Of a stretch of DNA of 64,000 nt, positions 48,423-57,129 are shown one piece after another (the stretch's first letter is position 1; each line of letters starts with the position of its first letter). Source of the DNA: Pseudomonas sp. DTU_2021_1001937_2_SI_NGA_ILE_001 (lineage in GTDB: Bacteria > Pseudomonadota > Gammaproteobacteria > Pseudomonadales > Pseudomonadaceae). The position numbers and the translations under genes were made by a program. The notes below the pieces were generated by a model that searched no databases, was not told where the DNA came from, and saw only the letters and a list, made by a program, of their open reading frames with translations. The stretch lies in the NCBI RefSeq assembly GCF_032463525.1, contig NZ_CP135971.1, positions 2,852,001-2,916,000 of the forward strand, read 5' to 3'.

Positions 48423-49316
48423 ATGCAAAGCGAATTGCTCATCGATGCACGTAACGCCACCGGCGAAAGCCCGGTCTGGCACCCTGAAGAACAGGCGCTT
48501 TATTGGGTGGACATTCCCGCCCGCCAGCTGCACCGCTGGCAACTCGCCGACGGTGCGCACCGCCTCTGGGAAGGCGATGAAATGCTTGCCTGCATCGCCC
48601 GCTGCGCCAGCCCCGAGCAGGGCTGGATCGCTGGCATGCAGAGCGGCCTCTTTCATATTCGCGCCAATGCCCAGGGCGGCCTGGACAAACGTCTGATCAG
48701 CACGGTGGAACATGCCCGGCCCGGCATGCGCTTCAACGACGGCCGCTGCGACCGCCAAGGGCGCTTCTGGGCCGGCACCATGCTGATGGACATCCAGGCT
48801 GCCGCTGCAGTGGGGGCACTGTACCGCCAGGACGCTGACGGCCAGCCCCTGCACCTGCAGCAGCACGGCATGATCGTGCCCAACGGCCTGGCCTTCAGCC
48901 CCGATGGCACGCGCATGTACCTCTCCGACTCGCACCCTGACATCCAGACCATCTGGGTCTTCGATTACGACGTCGACAGCGGCACGCCCTACAACCAGCG
49001 GGTGTTCGTCGACATGCACCAGCACCCCGGCCGCCCGGACGGTGCCGCCATCGACCAGGACGGCTGTTACTGGATCTGCGGCAACGATGCCGGGCAGATC
49101 CATCGCTTTACCCCCGACGGGCGCCTGGACCGCACGCTCCACGTCCCGGTGAAGAAACCGGCGATGTGCGCCTTCGGCGGGGCCAACCTGGACACCCTGT
49201 TCGTCACCTCGATCCGCCCTGCGGGTGTCGACCTCGCCGACCAGCCTCTGGCCGGCGGCGTCTTCGCCCTCAATCCCGGAACCAAGGGCCTGGAAGAGCC
49301 CGCCTGGCGGCCTTGA
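48423..49316 (+). CDS. SMP-30/gluconolactonase family aldarolactonase
   Basis: A 297-residue six-bladed beta-propeller of the SMP-30/gluconolactonase/LRE family. Metal-ligand positions are visible: the Glu in TGESPVWHPEEQALYWVDI (about 12-30), the Asn and Asp region RFNDGRCDRQGRFWAGTML (about 102-120), NGLAFSPDGTRMYLSDS (about 159-175), and the Asp in GRPDGAAIDQDGCYWICGN (about 203-221). After uronate dehydrogenase it would hydrolyse the galactaro- or glucarolactone to the open aldarate. RBS AAGGAGG precedes the ATG, 24 bp after udh. Other sugar lactones cannot be excluded, but context favours this role. Confidence 0.9.
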   Translation: MQSELLIDARNATGESPVWHPEEQALYWVDIPARQLHRWQLADGAHRLWEGDEMLACIARCASPEQGWIAGMQSGLFHIRANAQGGLDKRLISTVEHARPGMRFNDGRCDRQGRFWAGTMLMDIQAAAAVGALYRQDADGQPLHLQQHGMIVPNGLAFSPDGTRMYLSDSHPDIQTIWVFDYDVDSGTPYNQRVFVDMHQHPGRPDGAAIDQDGCYWICGNDAGQIHRFTPDGRLDRTLHVPVKKPAMCAFGGANLDTLFVTSIRPAGVDLADQPLAGGVFALNPGTKGLEEPAWRP

Positions 49317-49374
49317 CGCCGCCACCTACCATTGCGCCAACGAAACCAGACAATAACAACATCGGAGTTTCATC

Positions 49375-50346
49375 ATGACCTTCAAACGCAAGTTGCTCCT
49401 TGCCGTCCTTCCGTTCGCCATCGGCCTGTCCGGCACCGCTTCGGCACTGGACATCAAGTTCGCCGAGATCCACCCGGCCGGCTACCCGACCGTGGTGGCC
49501 GAACAGAACATGGGCAAGAAGATCGAACAGGCCAGTAACGGCAAGATCACCTTCAAGATGTTCGCCGGCGGCGTCCTGGGTTCGGAAAAGGAAGTCATCG
49601 AGCAGGTGCAGATCGGCGCCGTGCAGATGACCCGCGTCAGTCTGGGTATCGTCGGCCCGGTGGTGCCCGACGTGAACGTGTTCAACATGCCGTTCGTGTT
49701 CCGTGACCACGAGCACATGCGCAAGATCATCGATGGCGAGATCGGCCAGGAGATCCTCGACAAGATCACCCAGTCGGAATTCAACATGGTCGCCCTGGCC
49801 TGGATGGATGGCGGCACCCGCAACATCTACACCAAGAAGCCGGTGCGCAGCATCGCCGACCTCAAGGGCATGAAGATCCGTGTACAGGGCAACCCGATCT
49901 TCATCGACATGATGAACGCCATGGGTGGCAACGGCATCGCCATGGACACCGGCGAGATCTTCAGCGCCTTGCAGACCGGCGTCATCGACGGCGCCGAGAA
50001 CAACCCGCCGACCCTGCTTGAACACAACCACTACCAGAACGCCAAGTACTACACCCTCACCGGCCACCTGATCCTCCCCGAGCCGGTGGTGATCTCCAAG
50101 ACCACCTGGAACAAGCTCACTCCCGAGCAACAGGAACTGGTCAAGAAGGTCGCCCGCGAGGCGCAGATGGAAGAGCGCACCCTGTGGGACGCCAAGTCGG
50201 CCGCCAGCGAAGAGAAGCTCAAGGCCGCCGGCGTGGAATTCATCACCGTCGACAAGAAGCCGTTCTTCGATGCCACCGCGCCGGTGCGCGAGAAATACGG
50301 TGCGCCGTTCGCCGACCTGATGAAACGCATCGCCGCAGTCCAGTAA
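49375..50346 (+). CDS. TRAP transporter substrate-binding protein (DctP family)
   Basis: A 323-residue periplasmic binding protein. A signal peptide (about 1-24, LLLAVLPFAIGLSGTASA) is followed by LDIKFAEIHPAGYPTVVAEQ. Family motifs are FAGGVLGSEKEVIEQVQIGA (about 62-81), VRSIADLKGMKIRVQGNP (about 156-173) with the carboxylate-binding Arg, and FSALQTGVIDGAENNPPT (about 199-216). It captures an organic acid for the DctQM permease. Its neighbours argue for uronate or aldarate. RBS CGGAG lies about 9 nt upstream. Confidence 0.92.
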   Translation: MTFKRKLLLAVLPFAIGLSGTASALDIKFAEIHPAGYPTVVAEQNMGKKIEQASNGKITFKMFAGGVLGSEKEVIEQVQIGAVQMTRVSLGIVGPVVPDVNVFNMPFVFRDHEHMRKIIDGEIGQEILDKITQSEFNMVALAWMDGGTRNIYTKKPVRSIADLKGMKIRVQGNPIFIDMMNAMGGNGIAMDTGEIFSALQTGVIDGAENNPPTLLEHNHYQNAKYYTLTGHLILPEPVVISKTTWNKLTPEQQELVKKVAREAQMEERTLWDAKSAASEEKLKAAGVEFITVDKKPFFDATAPVREKYGAPFADLMKRIAAVQ

Positions 50347-50410
50347 CCATCCCCTTCACTGCTGCTGCCCGCAGTGCGGCCCTCGCCGCCTGCGGGCCTG
50401 GATGTGCCTT

Positions 50411-50938
50411 ATGAAAACACTCGTACTGCGTGTGAACGACGCGCTGTACAGCGCCTGCATCTGGATCGCGGGCCTGTCGATCCTGGCCATGTCGCTGATC
50501 ATCCCCTGGGGGATTTTCGCTCGCTACGTATTGGGCACTGGCTCCAGCTGGCCGGAGCCGGTGGCGATTCTGCTGATGGTGGTGTTCACCTTCGTCGGCG
50601 CGGCCGCCAGCTATCGCGCTGGTGCACACATGGCGGTGGCCATGGTCACCGACCGCCTGGAGCCCGGCTTGCGTCACGCCACGGCGTTGCTGGTGCAGCT
50701 GCTGATGCTGGGCGTGTGCCTGTACATGACCTACTACGGCACACGGCTGTGCATGACCACCTGGAACCAGTTTCTGGCCTCGCTGCCAGGCGTGCGCGTG
50801 GGCATGACCTACGCACCGATTCCGATCGGCGGCGTGCTGACGCTGATCTTCGTACTGGAAAAACTCATCCTCGGCGATCAGAGCCAGCGCAAAGTGGTGC
50901 GCTTCGACCTGGTCGAAGAAAACGAAGGAGCGGCATAA
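50411..50938 (+). CDS. TRAP transporter small permease (DctQ family)
   Basis: A 175-residue protein with four hydrophobic segments, starting ACIWIAGLSILAMSLIIPWG, the usual TM1 of DctQ proteins. It is the small membrane partner of the DctM permease. The ATG at 50411 (MKTLVLRVND) is preferred; one three codons earlier is possible. Its stop directly abuts the DctM ATG (TAAATG), so translation is probably coupled. Confidence 0.9.
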   Translation: MKTLVLRVNDALYSACIWIAGLSILAMSLIIPWGIFARYVLGTGSSWPEPVAILLMVVFTFVGAAASYRAGAHMAVAMVTDRLEPGLRHATALLVQLLMLGVCLYMTYYGTRLCMTTWNQFLASLPGVRVGMTYAPIPIGGVLTLIFVLEKLILGDQSQRKVVRFDLVEENEGAA

Positions 50939-52219
50939 ATGGATGCCTTCATTCTGCTGGGCAGTTTCATTCTGCTCATTCTGCTGGGCATGCCGGTGGC
51001 CTATGCCCTGGGCCTGTCGGCGCTGATCGGCGCCTGGTGGATCGACATCCCGCTGCAGGCGATGATGATTCAGGTCGCCGCCGGGGTGAACAAGTTCTCC
51101 CTGCTGGCCATTCCATTCTTCGTGCTGGCCGGGGCGATCATGGCCGAAGGTGGCATGTCACGCCGCCTGGTGGCCTTCGCCGGGGTGCTGGTGGGCTTCG
51201 TGCGTGGCGGCCTGTCGCTGGTCAACATCATGGCCTCGACCTTCTTCGGCGCCATTTCCGGCTCGTCGGTGGCTGACACCGCGTCGGTGGGTTCGGTGCT
51301 GATTCCGGAGATGGAACGCAAGGGTTACCCGCGTGAGTTCTCCACGGCGGTCACGGTCAGCGGCTCGGTGCAGGCGCTGCTCACCCCGCCCAGCCACAAC
51401 TCGGTGCTTTACTCGCTGGCCGCTGGCGGCACGGTGTCGATCGCCTCGCTGTTCATGGCCGGGGTGATGCCGGGGCTGCTGCTCAGCGCGGTGATGATGG
51501 GCCTGTGCCTGATCTTCGCCAAGAAGCGCAACTACCCCAAGGGCGAAGTGATTCCGCTGCGCCAGGCATTGAAGATCGCCGGCGAGGCACTCTGGGGCCT
51601 GATGGCCATGGTCATCATCCTCGGCGGTATCCTGTCGGGCGTGTTCACCGCCACCGAGTCGGCGGCCGTAGCGGTGGTGTGGTCGTTCTTCGTGACCATG
51701 TTCATCTACCGCGACTACAAATGGCGCGACCTGCCCAAGCTGATGCACCGCACGGTGCGGACCATCTCCATCGTGATGATCCTCATCGGCTTCGCTGCCA
51801 GCTTCGGCTACGTGATGACCCTGATGCAGATCCCGTCGAAGATCACCACCGCGTTCCTGACCCTGTCGGACAACCGCTACGTGATCCTCATGTGCATCAA
51901 CTTCATGCTGTTGCTGCTGGGCACGGTAATGGACATGGCGCCGCTGATCCTGATCCTCACGCCAATCCTGCTGCCGGTCATCGAGGGTATCGGCGTCGAC
52001 CCGGTGCATTTCGGCATGATCATGCTGGTCAACCTGGGCATCGGGCTGATAACCCCGCCAGTGGGGGCGGTGCTGTTCGTCGGCTCGGCAATCGGCAAGG
52101 TCAGCATCGAGGCCACGGTCAAGGCGCTGCTGCCGTTCTACCTGGCGCTGTTCCTGGTGCTGATGGCCGTCACCTACATTCCGGCCATTTCCCTGTGGCT
52201 GCCTAGCGTGGTGCTGTAA
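50939..52219 (+). CDS. TRAP transporter large permease (DctM family)
   Basis: A 426-residue, roughly twelve-TM permease that uses the sodium or proton gradient to move the DctP-bound substrate. Typical segments are LLGMPVAYALGLSALIGAWW (about 15-34), FFVLAGAIMAEGGMSRRLVAF (about 60-80), FFGAISGSSVADTASVGSVL, and LITPPVGAVLFVGSAIGKVS near the C-terminus. It completes a DctPQM set in the udh-lactonase unit. Confidence 0.93.
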   Translation: MDAFILLGSFILLILLGMPVAYALGLSALIGAWWIDIPLQAMMIQVAAGVNKFSLLAIPFFVLAGAIMAEGGMSRRLVAFAGVLVGFVRGGLSLVNIMASTFFGAISGSSVADTASVGSVLIPEMERKGYPREFSTAVTVSGSVQALLTPPSHNSVLYSLAAGGTVSIASLFMAGVMPGLLLSAVMMGLCLIFAKKRNYPKGEVIPLRQALKIAGEALWGLMAMVIILGGILSGVFTATESAAVAVVWSFFVTMFIYRDYKWRDLPKLMHRTVRTISIVMILIGFAASFGYVMTLMQIPSKITTAFLTLSDNRYVILMCINFMLLLLGTVMDMAPLILILTPILLPVIEGIGVDPVHFGMIMLVNLGIGLITPPVGAVLFVGSAIGKVSIEATVKALLPFYLALFLVLMAVTYIPAISLWLPSVVL

Positions 52220-52227
52220 CCCTCCCA

Positions 52228-52260
52228 GACGGGCCGGACCTCACCGGTCCGTCCCTTTCT
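52228..52260 (+). terminator. Probable terminator after dctM
   Basis: Hairpin CGGACC-TCACC-GGTCCG at 52235-52251 followed by TCCCTTTCT, 16 bp beyond the dctM stop. The T-run is broken, so strength is uncertain. Confidence 0.45.
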
Positions 52261-52277
52261 GCGAATGGACCCTGCAC

Positions 52278-53198
52278 ATGGCTGCCTCCCCCGCTGCACC
52301 GCTGTTCCCCCGCAAACTGGCCGTGGCGCTGCTCGCGCTACTGGCCTGCTGCTTCGCCGGCAACCACATTGCCGCGCGCATCGCTTTCGACAACGACACC
52401 GGCGTGTTGCTGGCGATTCTGTGCCGCTCCGGCCTGACCTTGCTCGCCCTCGCCGCCCTGCTGGCCTGGCAACGCCAACCGCTGAGCCTGCCGGCCGGTA
52501 CGCGCGGCTGGCAGGTGCTGCTCGGGCTGCTGATCGCCACCCAGAGCCTGTGCCTGTATTCGGCGGTGGCGCGCATTCCCGTGGCCCTGGCGCTGCTGGT
52601 GGGCAATACCTTTCCGATCTTGCTGGCGCTGCTCGGCTGGGCCTTGGGCGGACCACGGCCGACCCGCCGCACCGCACTGCTGATGGGGCTGATTCTCTGT
52701 GGCCTGGCGCTGGCCCTGGACGTTCCGGCACGCCTGCGCGGCGGTGGCGCCGACGAGCCGGCCTGGGCCCTGGGCATCGCCCTGGCGTTCGGCGCGGCCT
52801 GCGTATTCGCCTGTGCGCTGTGGATAACCGATCACAAGCTGGCCGAGGTACGCGGGCCGGTGCGCAGCCTGCTGACCCTGGCGATCGTGTTCAGCAGCAT
52901 GCTGGTGGCGGGGCTGAGCGGGGTGATGCCGGCCGGGCTGTCAGTGCCGGGCAGCAGCAGCGGCTGGCTGGCGCTGGCCAGTCTGGTGCTGCTCTATGGC
53001 GTGGCCTTCACCTTGCTGTTCGTCTGCGTGCCGCGTTTGAACATGGCCCAGAACGCACCGGTGATGAACATCGAGCCGATTGCCACGCTGGTACTGGGCT
53101 GGGCCCTGCTCGGCCAGCAGCTCAGCGCCATGCAGTTGCTCGGTGGCGCCCTGGTGATCGGCGCCATCGTGTTGCTGACCTATCGCAAGAAAGGCTGA
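52278..53198 (+). CDS. EamA/DMT-family transporter
   Basis: A 306-residue protein with about ten hydrophobic segments in two EamA halves: LALLACCFAGNHIAARIAF at about 16-34 and NMAQNAPVMNIEPIATLVLG at about 255-274 with the C-terminal EamA pattern. Drug/metabolite transporters of this type mostly export metabolites or amino acids. It is 58 bp after dctM with a weak hairpin between, so it may be read through with the uronate genes or stand alone. No substrate can be inferred. Confidence 0.82.
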   Translation: MAASPAAPLFPRKLAVALLALLACCFAGNHIAARIAFDNDTGVLLAILCRSGLTLLALAALLAWQRQPLSLPAGTRGWQVLLGLLIATQSLCLYSAVARIPVALALLVGNTFPILLALLGWALGGPRPTRRTALLMGLILCGLALALDVPARLRGGGADEPAWALGIALAFGAACVFACALWITDHKLAEVRGPVRSLLTLAIVFSSMLVAGLSGVMPAGLSVPGSSSGWLALASLVLLYGVAFTLLFVCVPRLNMAQNAPVMNIEPIATLVLGWALLGQQLSAMQLLGGALVIGAIVLLTYRKKG

Positions 53199-53224
53199 AG
53201 CCCCGCAACAGCGAGGCTTCAGCC
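53193..53224. terminator. Hairpin between convergent EamA and MFS genes
   Basis: A perfect 10-bp stem, GGCTGAAGCC at 53193-53202 and GGCTTCAGCC at 53215-53224, with a 12-nt loop. It overlaps the EamA stop codon and lies 24 bp from the end of the convergent MFS gene. There is no T-run; it may act in both directions. Confidence 0.45.
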
Positions 53225-53248
53225 AATGGCATCCGAATCCGGCGGGGA

Positions 53249-54553
53249 TCAATGCCCGGGGGTGAGTGCTCCGGCATTGGTCACTGCTGGCTCATGGACC
53301 GGAACGCTGCGGATCTCCCGTGCGACCTTCCACACCAGCACCGCGGCGACGATGTCGAACGCTGCCAGCACCACGAACAGCGGGCTGTAGCCGATCTGCG
53401 TGACCAGGATGCCGAACACCAGGGTAAAGACCGCCGCCCCCAGGTAACCGAACATGCCGCCCATGCCGGTGGCGGTAGCCACCTGGTCCTTGTTGAACGA
53501 GTCAGAGGTGATGGCATACAGCGCGCCGGACAGGGTCTGGTGCGCGAAGCCGCCAATGCACAGCAGCATGATCGCGGTGTAGGGGCTTTCCACCAGGCCG
53601 ATGCAGGCCGGGCCGATCATGCAGCTGGCACCGAATACCAGCACCATCTTGCGCGAGGTGAACAGCGAGACCTTGAAGTGACGGTGGAAGAACGGGCTCA
53701 GGTAACCGCCCAGTACGCAGCCGATATCGGCGGCAAGGAACGGCAGCCAGGCGAACATCGCCACTTCCTTGATGTTCATGTGCCGCTCGGTCATCAGGTA
53801 CAGCGGAATCCAGGCGTTGAAGGTCTGCCAGGCCGGTTCGGAGAGGATGCGCGCCGAAGCGATGGCGTAGAAGTTGCGTTCCTTGAAGATGCGCTTCCAG
53901 GCGCCCTTCTCGCGCTTCTCGACTTTGAAGTGGGCTTCCTGGCCGGCCAGGATGTAGTCGCGCTCGCTGTCGCTGAGCAGTTTCTGGTCGCGCGGGTGCT
54001 TGTACAGCAGCATCCACGCCAGGGTCCATACCACGCCAGAGCCACCGACGATGAGGAAGGCCAGTTGCCAGCCGCTGTGCAGGATCGCCCAGACCACCAG
54101 CGGTGGTGCCAGCAATGCGCCCAGAGAGGAACCGATGTTGAACCAGCCGATGGCCACCGAGCGCTCCTTGGCCGGGAACCATTCGGTGGTGGCCTTGACG
54201 CCAGCGGGCAGGCCGGCCGCTTCGGTGATGCCCAACAGGCCGCGCATGAAGGCCATGCTCTGCCAGCCGCTGGCCAAGGCCGCACCCGCACAGGCCACCG
54301 ACCAGGCCAGGGCGAAGACCGCGAAGCCCAGCTTGGTGCCGATGAAGTCGATGATCCAGCCAGCCACAGGCTGCATGAAGGCGTAACACAGCTGCCAGGC
54401 CGCAACGATCTTGGCGTACTGCTCGGTGGTGATCGACAGGTCGGTCATCAGCGTAGGCGCGGCCACGGACAGGGTATTGCGGGCGAGATAGTTGACTACA
54501 AGGCCAGCCGTCACAAGGCTGACCATCCACCACCGGATGCCTTTGATTCTCAT
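53249..54553 (-). CDS. MFS transporter, ACS family (hexuronate/aldarate type)
   Basis: A 434-residue transporter of the anion:cation symporter branch of the MFS, which includes ExuT and GudP. Typical features are VVNYLARNTLSVAAPTLMTD after TM1 (about 19-38), GITEAAGLPAGVKATTEWFP (about 108-127), and the central loop with KRIFKERNFYAIA. The ATG is preceded by AGGTGA. A candidate GTCGTACAAC operator lies 100 bp upstream. It probably provides a second import route for uronate or aldarate beside the TRAP system. It is convergent with the EamA gene. Confidence 0.88.
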   Translation of the reverse strand: MRIKGIRWWMVSLVTAGLVVNYLARNTLSVAAPTLMTDLSITTEQYAKIVAAWQLCYAFMQPVAGWIIDFIGTKLGFAVFALAWSVACAGAALASGWQSMAFMRGLLGITEAAGLPAGVKATTEWFPAKERSVAIGWFNIGSSLGALLAPPLVVWAILHSGWQLAFLIVGGSGVVWTLAWMLLYKHPRDQKLLSDSERDYILAGQEAHFKVEKREKGAWKRIFKERNFYAIASARILSEPAWQTFNAWIPLYLMTERHMNIKEVAMFAWLPFLAADIGCVLGGYLSPFFHRHFKVSLFTSRKMVLVFGASCMIGPACIGLVESPYTAIMLLCIGGFAHQTLSGALYAITSDSFNKDQVATATGMGGMFGYLGAAVFTLVFGILVTQIGYSPLFVVLAAFDIVAAVLVWKVAREIRSVPVHEPAVTNAGALTPGH

Positions 54554-54652
54554 TTTTTCACCTGATTATTTTTAGATTGCTGGTGAGTGCCCCGTTGTCT
54601 TCAAGCGGGTCGAGGCAACTTGTTTCAAAATGATTCTGACATGTCATAGGTC

Positions 54653-54662
54653 GTCGTACAAC
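54653..54662. promoter_or_regulatory. Candidate operator GTCGTACAAC before the MFS gene
   Basis: One base from the palindrome GTCGTACGAC, 100 bp before the MFS ATG on the other strand. It shares the longer string TCGTACAAC with the kdgD site at 62884-62893. The 306-bp gap 54554-54859 otherwise holds only the terminator of the KGG-repeat gene. Confidence 0.5.
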
Positions 54663-54822
54663 ACCTTTTCAGCGTCGTGACTTTCGACCAAAGGCTTATA
54701 TAACGGAGGCTTTACCGATAGATGGCGAAACGATTTCAGCGCGGAGATCACGCCTTTCACGGGGGGAGTTGTACGACCAGTTCAGGCGATTTTCAGTGGC
54801 CGGCTCACCCACCTTTCGAAGC

Positions 54823-54843
54823 AAGGGGAGCATGGCTCCCCTT
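54823..54843 (-). terminator. Terminator hairpin of the KGG-repeat gene
   Basis: A perfect 9-bp stem AAGGGGAGC/GCTCCCCTT with a 3-nt loop, 16 bp after the stop codon on the minus strand. The following bases (GCTTCG) are a poor T-run. Confidence 0.6.
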
Positions 54844-54859
54844 GTCTTACCCGGCAGGC

Positions 54860-55225
54860 TTAACGCTCAGGCTGCTCGTCTTCACCACTGCGTTCGCTGA
54901 CCTGCTCCCGCCCGCCACTGTCTTCACCCTGCTGGTGGGATGCCTGGCCACCTTTGCGGCCTGCTTCGGCGGCACGTTCAGGGTCATTGGCGAAGTTACC
55001 GCCCGATACCTGCCCGCCTTTCTTGCCAGCCTCGGAGGCCCGCTCGGGATCGTTGGCGAAATTGCCTCCCGACGCCTGGCCACCTTTCTTGCCTGCTTCG
55101 GAAGCACGTTCGGGGTCATTGGCGAAATTGCCCCCCGAAGCCTGGCCGCCCTTCTTACCGGCCTCGGAGGCCCGTTCAGGATCGTTGGCGAAATTGCCCG
55201 GATTGTTGTTACCGGTATTGGCCAT
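54860..55225 (-). CDS. KGG-repeat stress-induced protein (YciG/Con-10/GsiB-like)
   Basis: A 121-residue, very hydrophilic, low-complexity protein. Four consecutive 22-residue repeats (about residues 12-97) carry the stress_B/KGG motif GNFANDPERASEAGKKGG with few changes. A Gln-Gly-Glu-rich tail follows. Such proteins are induced by general stress or desiccation in many bacteria; the molecular action is not known. I take the ATG at 55225 (MANTGNNN), which has GGAGG 8 nt upstream, and reject longer starts. The DNA repeats are direct and about 66 bp, so copy number may vary between strains. It is divergent from the TauE-type exporter gene. Confidence 0.88.
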   Translation of the reverse strand: MANTGNNNPGNFANDPERASEAGKKGGQASGGNFANDPERASEAGKKGGQASGGNFANDPERASEAGKKGGQVSGGNFANDPERAAEAGRKGGQASHQQGEDSGGREQVSERSGEDEQPER

Positions 55226-55473
55226 TTGCATATCCTCCTCAAATGCACACCGCGTGAGCACGGCTGCACTGTCTAGGAGTGTGGCCAGCATCGGCGATGA
55301 TCCCCGCAGGCGACCAATGGCGTTCGTGCGGGTCCCGAGGGTTGGTGATTCATAGCCCTTCGAAAATGGTTATAACGTTAGAACATATCCCTCTAACCCT
55401 CTAAGAACATAAATCGCTATGCTGCCCGCCACTTTTTACCTGACAACAGATAACAGTAATTCAGGGTTCGATA

Positions 55474-56259
55474 ATGGATGTGGGCGGTTTCGGTTTTACG
55501 GTCGCCGGCCTGGTGGTCGGTTTCATAGTCGGCATGACCGGCGTGGGTGGCGGTTCGCTGATGACGCCGATCCTGCTGTGGTTCGGCATCAACCCGGCCA
55601 CGGCGGTGGGCACCGACCTGCTCTACGCCGCAGTGACCAAGGCCGGCGGCGTGTACGTTCACAAGAAGAACGACAACATCGACTGGAAGATCACCGGCTG
55701 GCTGACCCTGGGCAGCGTACCGGCGGTGCTGCTGACGTTGTGGTTCCTCGGTAATCTGGGCCATAAACCGGAGGCCCTGAACGCCATCATCAAGCAGGCA
55801 CTGGGCTTCGTGCTGCTGCTCACCGCCCTGGCGATCCTGTTCAAGAATCGCTTGCTGGCCTTTTCCCATAGCCGCGTGGAAGGTCACTCGCTGTTCAAGG
55901 GTTCCAGCCTCAATGTGCTCACGGTGGTCACCGGGCTGATCCTCGGCACCATGGTCGCGCTGACCTCGATCGGTGCCGGCGCACTGGGCACCGTGGCGCT
56001 GTTCATCCTCTATCCGCTGCTGCCCACGCGGCGCCTGGTCGGCACCGAGATCGCCCACGCCGTGCCGCTGACCCTGGTAGCCGGCATCGGCCATGCCAGC
56101 ATGGGCAACATGAACTGGGAACTGCTGGGCTTCCTGCTGATGGGTTCGCTGCCGGGCATATATCTGGGTAGCCACATGGCCGGTCGGGTGCCCGACGGCC
56201 TGCTGCGCCCCTTCCTGGCCGTGATGCTCGGCGTGATCGGCTTCAAACTGGCGTTCTGA
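55474..56259 (+). CDS. TauE/SafE-family sulfite exporter-like membrane protein
   Basis: A 261-residue protein with about eight hydrophobic segments and the family motifs VGFIVGMTGVGGGSLMTPIL (about 15-34) and the related second-half SIGAGALGTVALFILYPLLP (about 167-186). The TauE/SafE family moves sulfite, sulfoacetate or other organosulfur anions; the substrate here is unknown. It is divergent from the KGG-repeat gene across about 250 bp with an AT-rich stretch just upstream (55360-55420). Confidence 0.88.
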   Translation: MDVGGFGFTVAGLVVGFIVGMTGVGGGSLMTPILLWFGINPATAVGTDLLYAAVTKAGGVYVHKKNDNIDWKITGWLTLGSVPAVLLTLWFLGNLGHKPEALNAIIKQALGFVLLLTALAILFKNRLLAFSHSRVEGHSLFKGSSLNVLTVVTGLILGTMVALTSIGAGALGTVALFILYPLLPTRRLVGTEIAHAVPLTLVAGIGHASMGNMNWELLGFLLMGSLPGIYLGSHMAGRVPDGLLRPFLAVMLGVIGFKLAF

Positions 56260-56288
56260 AGCCTTCGACACCAGCCGCCAGAACACAG

Positions 56289-56321
56289 CCCTGCCCCGCC
56301 GTACGTTGACCGGCGGCAGGG
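56289..56321 (+). terminator. Hairpin downstream of the TauE-type gene
   Basis: CCCTGCC(CC)GCCG pairs with CGGCGGCAGGG across a 9-nt loop with a 2-nt bulge, 30 bp after the stop. There is no T-run. Confidence 0.4.
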
Positions 56322-56440
56322 CATTCATCGATTCATGCAAATAGCACTGGCGCCCATCGGCATAGAAGCGCAGGATTTTCGGCGCGATTACCCGTGCCGG
56401 TCATCCGGCTCCGTTCACCTTGCCTGATGGAGATTGCGTC

Positions 56441-56638
56441 ATGCTCATCCAGATAGAAGAAGGGTTCAGTGCCAACCAGTGGATCGTGAAACTCGATGAC
56501 TACCCGGTGACCTGCCGCAGCCGGGAGGAAGCCCACGCCTTCGCCCAGCGCATGCAGGAACGCCTGGACGCACCGCACCCCCTGCCCGATATCAGCGCCA
56601 CGGCCCCTCAGGAAGCGCTCACCGCTACCGCACACTGA
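56441..56638 (+). CDS. Small hypothetical protein
   Basis: A 65-residue protein (MLIQIEEGFSANQWIVKLDD...). It has no signal or membrane segment; the first half looks like a short beta-hairpin (QWIVKLDDYPVTCRS) and the second a helix (EEAHAFAQRMQERLD). I do not recognise a family. Support comes from frame, codon use like the neighbours, and a strong terminator about 90 bp after its stop. The ATG at 56441 is preferred to an in-frame one at 56420. It stands among stress-type small genes. Confidence 0.6.
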   Translation: MLIQIEEGFSANQWIVKLDDYPVTCRSREEAHAFAQRMQERLDAPHPLPDISATAPQEALTATAH

Positions 56639-56729
56639 GCGGCGAAGTTTCCGTTTCGTCTACATCCATTTCACATCCTCTTCACCTGAGGAGTCCTAAA
56701 GTTACATCACTCCTTTGATGAATCCCCTT

Positions 56730-56758
56730 GGCTCGCCGCCCCGCGAGCCATTTTTTTT
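56730..56758 (+). terminator. Rho-independent terminator
   Basis: A perfect stem GGCTCGC-CGCCCC-GCGAGCC followed by A and eight T. This is the best intrinsic terminator in the window. It ends transcription of the small gene at 56441-56638. Confidence 0.9.
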
Positions 56759-56767
56759 GCCCGCGAT

Positions 56768-56962
56768 TCAGCGGCTCTGCGCAGCGTCAGCCTCTCGCGA
56801 AACCGCGGCGGTCATGGGTGTGTTCAGCACCTGCAACTGCGCCAGCCGCTCGCTGCTGGTACCGCTCACGACCTGCCCACTCCAGTGGCCGACAATGCTG
56901 GCCAGCCAGGCGAACAGAAACAGCACCAGCAGTTGCAATGCCCATTTGCCAATTGTCGCCAT
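56768..56962 (-). CDS. Small single-pass membrane protein, hypothetical
   Basis: A 64-residue protein. Residues about 6-24 (WALQLLVLFLFAWLASIVG) form one transmembrane helix; the rest (SSERLAQLQVLNTPMTAAVS) is probably a short extra-membrane helix. The ATG at 56962 (MATIGKW) has GGGGAG 8 nt upstream. It has no recognised family. Its codon use fits the chromosome. Confidence 0.6.
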   Translation of the reverse strand: MATIGKWALQLLVLFLFAWLASIVGHWSGQVVSGTSSERLAQLQVLNTPMTAAVSREADAAQSR

Positions 56963-57129
56963 GATCGATACTCCCCTGTGCGTTTGCATGCCCGGCATCT
57001 AACCACCGCACTGTTGCAAGGGCATTGCAGGCGGCCGCTGATCCATTGCCAGGAACTCCTATCAAGCGTAGCGCTTCCATACCTGAACGGCGCACAAATG
57101 GCGTGGCGCCAGCAAACGGAGGATGGGAC

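Noticed and set aside
54920..55195. Possible CRISPR array
   Set aside because: The repeats are about 66 bp, contiguous, without unique spacers, and code for a known repeat protein. No cas genes are present.
54722..55276. A 184-residue plus-strand frame opposite the KGG-repeat gene
   Set aside because: Its repeats are the antisense of the KGG repeats. The minus strand has an ideal ribosome-binding site, the known motif and a terminator.
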